This document shows, one piece after another, positions 46,563 to 54,259 of a stretch of DNA of 64,000 nt; position 1 is the stretch's first letter, and each line of letters begins with the position of its first letter. Made by a program: the position numbers and the translations under genes. This DNA is from a bacterium (GTDB lineage: Bacteria; Verrucomicrobiota; Verrucomicrobiia; Verrucomicrobiales; Akkermansiaceae): positions 94,672 to 158,671 of the forward strand of contig JAAEZT010000009.1 of the NCBI GenBank assembly GCA_018222765.1. The letters run 5' to 3'. Below the pieces are notes generated by a model. The model had not been told where the DNA came from. It made no database searches and saw nothing but the letters and a program-made list of their open reading frames with translations.

Positions 46563-47603
46563 CTAGAGGTTTTGCAATCCGACAGTTTGAGAGATTCCGG
46601 AAATAAGATTGTAGTTTTGGACCGCTTGACCGGCGGCACCCTTGCCAAGGTTATCCTCGGTGCTCTGAAGAATAAGTCTTCCGGTGCGGGCGTCATGATG
46701 CCAACCAATATCGACATAATTGGTCCCGGTGACATTCTTAGTGTCGGGGGACACCCCCTCTCCACGCAATCTTACAAAAGGAGCGTCTGCATAGGTTGCT
46801 TCGAGAGCTTGGCCTACTTTGCTGAAGTCTCCATTCAGCTTGGCAAAGGTGGTGGTGCAAATTCCGGCGGTGACGGGGATAAGGTGAGGCACAAAGGAAA
46901 TCGTAACGGGCTCTCCGGCCGCTTTGCTGAGTTCTTGCTCGATCTCCGAGAGATGCCGGTGTCTGGGCAGGCCATAAGAGCGGACACTTTCGTTGACCTC
47001 GGCAAAGATGAGTGAGAGATCAGCTTTTCGTCCTGCTCCACTCACTCCGCTCATCGATGAGACGGTGATGGAATCCAACTCTATCAGGCCGGCTCGGACA
47101 AGGGGGATCAGTGGAAGCATTATCGAAGTGGGGTAGCATCCGGGAGAAGCAATAAGCCGGGCGGATTTGATTTCATCAGCGTAAACCTCAGGGAGGCCGA
47201 AGACCGCTTCGTCTAACAATTCCGGCGCAGGATGCGGATGATCGTAGAAATCGGCATAGACTTCGGCGTCATCGAGGCGGAAGTCAGCACTTAAATCAAC
47301 GATCTTAAGACCCTTTTCGAGAAGTGCTTTGGCAAAAGGTGCGGCCGCTCCGTGCGGCAATGCAAGAAAAGCAACCGTTGCCCCGGTCGCCGCGACCGCA
47401 TCCATGTCGGGCTCAATGAATTGAAGGCTGGTGCCGGGGTGTCCTTCAAAGCGCGGAAACACTTCGGTCACCGCCTTGCCGGCATTGGCCCGGGACGTGA
47501 TGGCGACAACTTTCGTTTGAGGGTGGCAAAAAAGTAGGCGGAGAAGCTCAAGACCGGTGTAGCCGCTGGCTCCAATGATGGCGATTTTTGTAACTTCCGA
47601 CAT
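46563..47603 (-). CDS. argC: N-acetyl-gamma-glutamyl-phosphate reductase ArgC
   Basis: NADPH-dependent reductase of arginine synthesis. I start at ATG 47603 (346 aa, MSEVTKIAIIGASGYTGLELLRL); the frame extends to a TTG at 47639 with no family similarity. The Rossmann motif GASGYTG is at 10-16. The catalytic Cys is in ASPGCYPTSIMLPL (~150-160). The C-terminal part has FVPHLIPVTAGICTT. It is upstream of argJ and co-directional. Confidence 0.95.
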   Translation of the reverse strand: MSEVTKIAIIGASGYTGLELLRLLFCHPQTKVVAITSRANAGKAVTEVFPRFEGHPGTSLQFIEPDMDAVAATGATVAFLALPHGAAAPFAKALLEKGLKIVDLSADFRLDDAEVYADFYDHPHPAPELLDEAVFGLPEVYADEIKSARLIASPGCYPTSIMLPLIPLVRAGLIELDSITVSSMSGVSGAGRKADLSLIFAEVNESVRSYGLPRHRHLSEIEQELSKAAGEPVTISFVPHLIPVTAGICTTTFAKLNGDFSKVGQALEATYADAPFVRLRGEGVSPDTKNVTGTNYVDIGWHHDARTGRLILQSTEDNLGKGAAGQAVQNYNLISGISQTVGLQNL

Positions 47604-47653
47604 GGAGGGGTTTTTGTGGTGTCGGACCCCGAGGCGCAAGCATAGACTATCCC

Positions 47654-47800
47654 CTAGGAGTTGTTTGTTGGGATTTCTGCTTCTCTTCCATCACTGCGGG
47701 CATGGGCGATTATGAATGTTGGTTCGATTTCGTAGTGGAGCGGGCCCTGTAATTCGGGAAAGCCTTCGAAGGCGGTAAATTTGACAATTCCTGTAGCCAT
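47654..47800 (-). CDS. Possible 48-aa protein of unknown function
   Basis: Open frame from ATG 47800 (a longer frame starts with GTG at 47875) to 47654, between argC and the divergent membrane protein gene. It begins MATGIVKFTAFEGFPELQ. No family, no Shine-Dalgarno. It could be chance; listed because the region is otherwise empty. Confidence 0.25.
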   Translation of the reverse strand: MATGIVKFTAFEGFPELQGPLHYEIEPTFIIAHARSDGREAEIPTNNS

Positions 47801-47877
47801 TTCTGTCAGATCAGCGCTTGAAAATATTAGACGGAGGGATTTTACATCTGAAAAATTCCCACTAGCTTGAGGCACCC

Positions 47878-48801
47878 ATGAGGATCATTGAGAAAATGAC
47901 ACGCACCCGCGGCCGCTCGGTCGAGGTTGTGGAATTGATCCCGGAGAGAGACCCCGAGTCTTCCCGGATCAAGTGGGGTTTGATCGGAATGACCCTCGTG
48001 CTGGCTGCGATCTGCTTTTACTTGGCGCCAACTGAATCAATTGATCGTTTCCGCTTAAAGGCGATCATTCTTTTGGGCGGCGCTGGGGCGTATGGTGTTC
48101 TATGGGCACTGAGCCGGGCTGTCTTTCGTGGGGTCGTTAACCGGGAGATTAAGGTCGGCAGGCGATTGATGGGTATCTCCTTGTGGACGTCCCGGGTTCC
48201 CTTGGCCGAAGATATTCGCTTGGATATCTGCCGAAATGACCACGCTGAGATATTCGTGAAGATCTTGCGCCCAGGTGGGGAATTGGTCGTTGAGATCGGT
48301 CCCTTTACTGATGGTGATCAGGCCGTTGAGGCGAGTTCCCTGCTGAGGCCGCGAAAGATTGTGGATGACTCGGGAAAAAATAGCTCACAAGAAGCGGCCG
48401 CCGTTATTCGCAGTTTGGAAGGAATGGTCAAACCTTGGGCTCTCCAGTTGGTCGCTCTCTTAATGGTTGGGGCGGTTCTCCTTGTCGGAATCGGAGATGA
48501 AAGTTGGCTGGATGCCGGGATCACCTGCGTCATAGGAATTACTGCTATCTTTCTGGGAATAGCTTATGTCGCTCCCATCACCGGAGTATATTATGACTCC
48601 GATGATGGTGAGAAGGTGGAATTCTGGACCCGGCAGGGATGGTTTCATCGCCTCGATCATCAGAGCAGCTTGGTCGCTCCAACTTCCCCGATCTATCTCA
48701 AGCGTCGCATTCATTACCCCTCCGTCGCTTGGTTGATGTTGGCGCCCTTATTCGTCGGCGCCGTGGTGGTGAGAGTTCTCTATCCGATTTCTACGGTATG
48801 A
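47878..48801 (+). CDS. Unknown four-helix membrane protein
   Basis: 307-aa protein of unknown family. Two membrane segments near the N-terminus (WGLIGMTLVLAAICFYL ~33-49; AIILLGGAGAYGVLWALS ~62-79), a soluble middle part (~85-195) and two to three more segments (LQLVALLMVGAVLLVGIG; ITCVIGITAIFLGIAYVA; VAWLMLAPLFVGAVVVRVLY). The soluble part looks like a beta-rich PH-like domain (REIKVGRRLMGISLWTSRVPL). Its stop overlaps the next start by 4 bases (ATGA), so it is translationally coupled to two tiny downstream genes. Confidence 0.75.
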   Translation: MRIIEKMTRTRGRSVEVVELIPERDPESSRIKWGLIGMTLVLAAICFYLAPTESIDRFRLKAIILLGGAGAYGVLWALSRAVFRGVVNREIKVGRRLMGISLWTSRVPLAEDIRLDICRNDHAEIFVKILRPGGELVVEIGPFTDGDQAVEASSLLRPRKIVDDSGKNSSQEAAAVIRSLEGMVKPWALQLVALLMVGAVLLVGIGDESWLDAGITCVIGITAIFLGIAYVAPITGVYYDSDDGEKVEFWTRQGWFHRLDHQSSLVAPTSPIYLKRRIHYPSVAWLMLAPLFVGAVVVRVLYPISTV

Positions 48802-48929
48802 GTTCGGGCCCGCTTTGGAATCGTCTTCGGAATTTCAGCTGGGAGGATGCCGGTATTTCGGTGAAGGAGGTAAAAACAGTTCAGAGCCTTTCACAGGATC
48901 TTGCTGGGAAAAAGAAGCTCGAGCGATGA
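48798..48929 (+). CDS. 43-aa unknown protein, translationally coupled
   Basis: ATG 48798 overlaps the stop of the membrane-protein gene (ATGA). Encodes 43 residues, MSSGPLWNRLRNFSWEDAGI to GKKKLER, with no family. A chain of two ATGA overlaps argues for genuine translation, but the possibility remains that this and the next frame are pieces of one frameshifted gene. Confidence 0.45.
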   Translation: MSSGPLWNRLRNFSWEDAGISVKEVKTVQSLSQDLAGKKKLER

Positions 48930-49069
48930 GGGCTCTCCAAAATTTATGGAGCATGAAGATGAAGAATGCAGTCGTAACGCCAGTCATTCGTCCGTTTTTT
49001 GAGGAGATTAGAAAAATTTCAGATTCCGCGGTGCAACGTGAAATTGATGAGCTTCTCGAGCTGGAGTGA
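48926..49069 (+). CDS. 47-aa unknown protein, translationally coupled
   Basis: ATG 48926 overlaps the preceding stop (ATGA). Encodes 47 residues, MRALQNLWSMKMKN, then VVTPVIRPFFEEIRKISDSA and QREIDELLELE. The second half is an amphipathic helix that loosely resembles the C-terminal dimerisation helix of glutamyl-tRNA reductase (VVPTIRALREQAEEIR-type). That may be a coincidence, or it may mark a fossil piece. Low confidence as to function. Confidence 0.45.
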   Translation: MRALQNLWSMKMKNAVVTPVIRPFFEEIRKISDSAVQREIDELLELE

Positions 49070-49096
49070 TGGGAGCGTGATTAACACCCGGGGTGG

Positions 49097-50062
49097 CTAG
49101 GCTTCGACAACGTTGTTGGGAGTTCCTGCTAGGAAGGCCTGCAGGTTTTCCACAGCGATGTTCATCAGGCGGGTACGTGCCTCCAGCGGTGCCCAGGCGA
49201 TGTGGGGCGTGATCAGGCAATTGGGAGCGGTAAGGAGTGGGTTCTTTGCTTTGATGGGCTCATGGGAAACTACGTCGACGGCTGCTCCGGCAACTTTCCC
49301 GGCATTAAGGGCCTCGGCTAAATCACTTTCATGGACCAAGGGGCCGCGGGAGGTATTAATAATCAGGACACCATCTTTCATCCTGGCAATGCTGTCGCGT
49401 CGGATGAGGTGTTTGGTCTGCGGGGTGAGAGGGCAGTGCAAGCTGATGATGTCAGATTGGGCGAGGAGTTCGTCTAGGGAAACATCGTGAATGCCTTCCG
49501 ATCGGTGATTCGGATTGCGTGTCCGGCGATGCGCCAGAATCGTGAGCCCCAATGCACGTGCAATAGTCGCGGTGGCTTGTCCAATGCGGCCAAATCCAAC
49601 CAGTCCTAATTTCTTTCCGGCAAGTTCGGTCTGCGGGGAATTCCAAAAACAGAAGTCTTTGCTTTTCGTCCATTCTCCATTGCGAACCGCCTCGCTATGA
49701 GCTCCGACCTGATGGCAAAGTTCCAGAATGAGCGCCAGGGTAAATTGGGCGACCGCTGCTGTGCCGTAACTTGGGATGTTTGTGACGGTGATGCCTTGGG
49801 CGTTGGCGGCTTTTATGTCTACGACATTATAGCCGGTAGCCAGAACTCCAATGTATCTAACGGATGGGATTTGATCGAGGACCTCTTTTGGGAGGAGCGT
49901 TTTGTTTGTGAAGATGATTTCAGCGTCGCCGATGACTTGGACTACAGAGGAGGGATCTTGATCAGTGCGCTCGTGCACGACCAATTCTCCAAGTTTGTTG
50001 AGGTTGTCCCAGCTGAGATCTCCCGGGTTCAAAGTGTGGCCATCGAGGACAACGATTTTCAT
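49097..50062 (-). CDS. D-2-hydroxyacid dehydrogenase (glycerate/hydroxypyruvate-type)
   Basis: NAD(P)-dependent dehydrogenase of the D-isomer family, most like glycerate dehydrogenase. 321 aa. The cofactor-binding motif GLVGFGRIGQATA is at ~152-164. The catalytic triad region shows INTSRGPLV (Arg), DVVSHEP (Glu) and LITPHIAWAP (His). The opening MKIVVLDGHTLNPGDLSWDNL is typical of hydroxypyruvate reductase/glycerate dehydrogenases. Substrate is inferred, not shown. Confidence 0.9.
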   Translation of the reverse strand: MKIVVLDGHTLNPGDLSWDNLNKLGELVVHERTDQDPSSVVQVIGDAEIIFTNKTLLPKEVLDQIPSVRYIGVLATGYNVVDIKAANAQGITVTNIPSYGTAAVAQFTLALILELCHQVGAHSEAVRNGEWTKSKDFCFWNSPQTELAGKKLGLVGFGRIGQATATIARALGLTILAHRRTRNPNHRSEGIHDVSLDELLAQSDIISLHCPLTPQTKHLIRRDSIARMKDGVLIINTSRGPLVHESDLAEALNAGKVAGAAVDVVSHEPIKAKNPLLTAPNCLITPHIAWAPLEARTRLMNIAVENLQAFLAGTPNNVVEA

Positions 50063-50294
50063 GTGAGGAGGTTTGGTGGGATTGGAGGCGGGGGCATGCG
50101 AGATTTTGCATGATGATTACTCACGAAGATTTGCGACGACTATCTTCAAGGTTTCGATGGTTTGGTTCACTAGAGCGTGGAGTCTGGTTGCTCTCCCACA
50201 GAATGCCTTCGTTCGAGTTTAACTAAAGCCACGAGAGTGCATCTTCGGAGCGTAAGGGAATTCCAACTGACGAGCTACACGGAGGGAAACGCAG
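50063..50294. other. 232-base intergenic segment with possible structured repeat
   Basis: Between the divergent-free pair of minus-strand genes (pyc downstream end and dehydrogenase start). Only a short open frame is present (from 50177). The sequence is rich in short stems (for example GAG...CTC around 50170-50190 and GGAATTCC near 50260) and differs in style from other intergenic regions here. No promoter or gene can be assigned. Confidence 0.35.
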
Positions 50295-53200
50295 CTATTC
50301 GATACGCACTAAAAGATCACCGGTATCCGCGGCTTTTCCCTTTCCGAGGAGGACTTCTCTTACAACGCCATTTTGCGGAGCGCTGACGGTGGTGAGCATT
50401 TTCATGGCTTCGATAACGACTAATTTGTCGCCTTCCTTGACCTCGTCGCCGGCTTTGACGGCGACTTCGCTGATCATGCCGGGGAGCGGAGCGGTGACGT
50501 GCTGAGCATTCTCTGGCTCTCCTTTAATGTTGGCGACGGCTTCTTTGCCGAGGGCTTTGTCAACGACGACTGCCTCACGAGGCATGCCGTTGAGTTCATA
50601 GAACAGGGTGCGGCGTCCTTCTGAGTCTGCTTCTCCGATTGAGATGAGTTTTACGAAGAGTGTTTTCCCGGGACCGATGTCGACATGGACTTCCTCGCCG
50701 ATTTGCAGGCCGTAGAAGAAGGCTGGTGTGGGAAGAACGGTGAGACGATCAAAGTCAGTGAGGGTCTGTTGAAAGTCCGCAAAGACTTGGGGATACATGA
50801 GGTGACTGTAGAGATCATCGTCGGTAGCCGGGCGGCCGAATTGTTCACCAACGGCTTCTTTGGTTTCGTCGAGGTCGCAGGGAGGCGCGAGTTCGCCAGG
50901 ACGCACCGTGACGGGAACTTTGTCTCCAAGAACGAGTTTCTGGATTTCTTTGGGCCAACCTCCGTCGGGTTGGCCTAGGCCACCGGCGAGCATGTCGATG
51001 ACGGATTCGGGGAAGTCGAGATTGGGTGCGGTACCGCTGAGGAGGTCGGCGGTTTTTAGGTTCTGGGTGACGAGAAGCATTGTCATGTCACCGACCACTT
51101 TTGAAGATGGTGTTACTTTGACAATGTCGCCAAAAAGGTGGTTGACGTCGGCATAGGTGTGCGCGATTTCCTGCCAACGGTGGCCGAGGCCCATCGAGTT
51201 GGCTTGCTCCTTGAGGTTGGTGTATTGGCCGCCGGGCATTTCATGGAGATAGACTTCCGCGGTGCCGCTACGAGGAGCAGAGTAGAAAGGTTCGTAATGG
51301 GTGAGGATTTCTTCCCAATAGTCGGAAAGCTCGTTGATGGTGTCGTTGTCGAGGCCGGGGTGGCGCTCGTTGCCGGCCATGGCGGCGTTGACTGAGTTGA
51401 GATTCGGCTGACTGGTCGATCCAGACATGGAGGCAAGGGCCATGTCGGCAATGTCCACGCCAGCATCTGATGCCGACATGATGGAGGCGGCGTTGAGGCC
51501 CGAGGTGTCGTGAGTGTGGAAGTGAATCGGAATGTCGATCTCTTGTTTAAGAGTAGAGACGAGTTTACTGATGGCAGCTGGGTGCGCGAGGCCGGCCATA
51601 TCCTTAATGCACAGAATGTGCGCGCCCATTTTTTCGAGTTCCTTTGCCTTGTCGATGTAATACTTCAGAGAGTATTTCGCACGGTCGGGGTTGGTGATGT
51701 CGCCGGTGTAACAAACGGCGGCCTCACAAACGGCCTTGCCGTGTTCGCGGGCGGCTTCCATGGCAACCTTCATGTTGGGAAGGTAGTTGAGAGAGTCGAA
51801 GATGCGGAAGATGTCCATACCTGAGTCAGCAGCATGCTTCACGAAACCAGCGACGACATTATCGGGGTAGTTCGAATATCCAACGGCATTCGAGCCGCGG
51901 AAGAGCATCTGGAAACAGATATTGGGAATGCGCTCACGGAGGGCACGAAGACGTTCCCAAGGATCCTCCTTCAGGAATCGCATTGCGGTATCAAAAGTGG
52001 CACCGCCCCACATTTCCATAGAGAAGAGATTCGGAGTGCGGTTGGCATAAGCCTCGGCGATGGCAAGCATATCGTAGGTCCGCATGCGTGTCGCAATGAG
52101 CGACTGGTGCGCATCCCGCATGGTTGTGTCGGTGACAAGAAGACGCTTCTCGTTTTTGATCCAGTCGGCGAAGGCTTCGGGTCCTTTTTCGAGGAGGACT
52201 TCTCGGGAACCTTTAAAGTCGACTTTTGGGGAGCTTTCCGGAATCCGCGGGGTGTCGAATGGTTTCGCGGGACGCCAGTTCTTGGCGCCGGGGTTGCCGT
52301 TGACAGTGATGTCGGAAAGGTAGTTGAGGAGCTTGGTAGCACGGTCGCGCTTAGGGATAAACTCAAAGAGACTTGGGAGGTCGTCGATGAGTTTGGTGTG
52401 AGCGTCGCCGGAGCGGAAGGTCTTATCCTTAATAACGTTCTCAAGGAAGGGGATGTTGGTCTTTACACCGCGAATACGGAATTCGCGAAGAGCACGGTCC
52501 ATGCGTTGGCAGGCCGTTTCGAAGTCTCGTCCCATGGCGGTGAGCTTCACCAGCATGGAGTCATAGTAAGGAGTGATGACCGCACCGGCATCGCCATTGC
52601 CGGAGTCGAGGCGAATCCCGTAACCCGCAGCCGAACGGTAGTTGGTAATGCGGCCGTAGTCGGGCGCGAACCCTTTTTCGGGATCTTCAGTGGTGATACG
52701 GCACTGGATAGCGAAGCCATTGCAAGGGATCTCGGCTTGCGCGGGGATTCCAATGGCGGGATCGTGAAGTTTTTCGTTCTGAGCGACGAGAATCTGAGAA
52801 CGGACAAGGTCAACTCCGGTGACACATTCGGTTACGGTGTGTTCAACCTGAATGCGGGGGTTCATTTCGATGAAGAACCATTCCTTGGAATCCATGTCGT
52901 AAAGAAATTCCACGGTTCCGGCATTGTCGTATCCGATATCGCGGGCAAGGCGAGCGGCGGCTTCGCAGAATTCCTGACGGAGGTCTCCTTCGAGATCGAT
53001 GGACGGAGCAATTTCGACCACCTTTTGGTATCTTCGTTGGACGGAGCAATCACGCTCATGGAGGTGCACGACGTTACCGTGTCGGTCGCCGAGAATCTGC
53101 ACCTCGATGTGCTTGGCGCGTTTGATGTAGCGCTCGAGGAAGACGGCGTCGTTTCCGAAGGCATTCAGGGCTTCTTCCTGAGCTTCCTTGAGGCGGCTTT

Positions 53201-53741
53201 GCAGTTCGGACGGCTTTTCGACGATGCGCATTCCGCGACCGCCGCCACCAAAGGCCGCCTTGATGATGAGAGGGAACCCAACTTCGTGAGCGACTGTGAG
53301 AGCTTGATCGGGATCAGAGATAGCGTCGTCGGTTCCGGGAAGAACCGGGACATTGGCGGCGATGGCTTGGGCACGGGCCGCGGTTTTATCACCCATGGAG
53401 CCGAGGAGGTCGGCAGATGGTCCAATGAAGGTGATGCCTTCCCGTTCGCAAGCGCGGGCGAAGTCGGCATTTTCGGAGAGGAAACCGTAACCGGGGTGGA
53501 TCAGGGTAACGCCTTTGGATTTAGCGAGAGCGACAATACCTTCGTAGTCGAGATAGGCTCCGACGGGGCCTTTTGATTGATCGAGCCGGTAGGCTTCATC
53601 CGCCTTGAAGCGATGACGTGAAAATCGGTCTTCTTCGGCATAGATGGCGACAGTGCGGAGGCCGAGCTCGGTGGCGGCGCGGAAGACACGAATGGCGATT
53701 TCGCCACGATTTGCTACGAGAAGTTTCTGAGGAGTTGCCAT
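50295..53741 (-). CDS. pyc: Pyruvate carboxylase
   Basis: Biotin enzyme that carboxylates pyruvate to oxaloacetate (anaplerosis), cytoplasmic. 1148 aa, the single-chain form. Order: biotin carboxylase (1-~470, LLVANRGEIAIRVFRAA, IIKAAFGGGGRGMRIV, FIEMNPRIQVEHTVTE); carboxyltransferase (~530-830, DTTMRDAHQSLIATRMRT, CIKDMAGL, HFHTHDTSG with metal ligands); pyruvate carboxylase tetramerisation domain; C-terminal biotinyl domain with EAMKM (biotin on K1114). The acetate activation gene at the left edge fits a metabolism that needs anaplerotic oxaloacetate. Confidence 0.97.
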   Translation of the reverse strand: MATPQKLLVANRGEIAIRVFRAATELGLRTVAIYAEEDRFSRHRFKADEAYRLDQSKGPVGAYLDYEGIVALAKSKGVTLIHPGYGFLSENADFARACEREGITFIGPSADLLGSMGDKTAARAQAIAANVPVLPGTDDAISDPDQALTVAHEVGFPLIIKAAFGGGGRGMRIVEKPSELQSRLKEAQEEALNAFGNDAVFLERYIKRAKHIEVQILGDRHGNVVHLHERDCSVQRRYQKVVEIAPSIDLEGDLRQEFCEAAARLARDIGYDNAGTVEFLYDMDSKEWFFIEMNPRIQVEHTVTECVTGVDLVRSQILVAQNEKLHDPAIGIPAQAEIPCNGFAIQCRITTEDPEKGFAPDYGRITNYRSAAGYGIRLDSGNGDAGAVITPYYDSMLVKLTAMGRDFETACQRMDRALREFRIRGVKTNIPFLENVIKDKTFRSGDAHTKLIDDLPSLFEFIPKRDRATKLLNYLSDITVNGNPGAKNWRPAKPFDTPRIPESSPKVDFKGSREVLLEKGPEAFADWIKNEKRLLVTDTTMRDAHQSLIATRMRTYDMLAIAEAYANRTPNLFSMEMWGGATFDTAMRFLKEDPWERLRALRERIPNICFQMLFRGSNAVGYSNYPDNVVAGFVKHAADSGMDIFRIFDSLNYLPNMKVAMEAAREHGKAVCEAAVCYTGDITNPDRAKYSLKYYIDKAKELEKMGAHILCIKDMAGLAHPAAISKLVSTLKQEIDIPIHFHTHDTSGLNAASIMSASDAGVDIADMALASMSGSTSQPNLNSVNAAMAGNERHPGLDNDTINELSDYWEEILTHYEPFYSAPRSGTAEVYLHEMPGGQYTNLKEQANSMGLGHRWQEIAHTYADVNHLFGDIVKVTPSSKVVGDMTMLLVTQNLKTADLLSGTAPNLDFPESVIDMLAGGLGQPDGGWPKEIQKLVLGDKVPVTVRPGELAPPCDLDETKEAVGEQFGRPATDDDLYSHLMYPQVFADFQQTLTDFDRLTVLPTPAFFYGLQIGEEVHVDIGPGKTLFVKLISIGEADSEGRRTLFYELNGMPREAVVVDKALGKEAVANIKGEPENAQHVTAPLPGMISEVAVKAGDEVKEGDKLVVIEAMKMLTTVSAPQNGVVREVLLGKGKAADTGDLLVRIE

Positions 53742-54259
53742 GTTGGTTGCTAACTTGCGGGGAAACTACGGGAAGAGGGGGCGCGGGGGGAATGGAAAAC
53801 TTCGGCCAAAACATGGAAAATGAGCGAATTCACGAACAAATCCGGAGATTGCCGTGTGAAATCTCTGAGGCCAGACCTTGAATCGAGGTCGAGAGAGAGG
53901 TTGAACACGGAGGGATTCGCGATGGCGTGGGTGAGAATGGGATAGCTATCTCCCATTCTCCCGCCATTTACTTGGGCATTATTTCCGGTTTCGGTTGGGT
54001 AATCGCTAATGAAGTAGGCGTTTGGACTTGATCAATTACTTCCAAAAACATTCCTGTGGGTGAAGATCCGATAAAGCCGGGAGGCGTCTCTCTAGTTTCA
54101 AACCTTGTCAGTTTTGTTGGGAACACTGAAGGAATTGAAATGCTAAAGGTTATTTCGTGGGTAAATGAGATCCGGGGAGCTGCTAGAAAAGAGCCTAATT
54201 TAAAGCTCGGTCGACCCGTGCTTGAATATTTGGCGCGGGTCTGGCATTCCCCGCACGCG
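53742..54259. other. 518-base region between pyc and valS, no secure gene
   Basis: Holds a hairpin at 53933-53960 (GAGAATGGG/CCCATTCTC, 10-base loop) with no T-run. A 102-codon open frame on the minus strand (53968-54276) overlaps the valS start; it ends with RFETRETPPGFIGSSPTG, which reads like protein but matches nothing I know. The plus frame of valS is also open back to 54056. I consider both unproven. Confidence 0.4.

Noticed and set aside
50177..50386. 69-codon plus-strand frame over the 3' end of pyc
   Set aside because: It overlaps the pyc C-terminus in antisense and has no family; treated as part of the unassigned intergenic segment.
51834..53576. 580-codon open frame on the plus strand
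   Set aside because: It is fully antisense to the biotin carboxylase and carboxyltransferase parts of pyc, whose motifs are intact; the plus reading has no domain pattern.
54056..54259. Upstream extension of valS
   Set aside because: The region before ATG 54260 has no similarity to ValS, whose N-terminus starts normally there.
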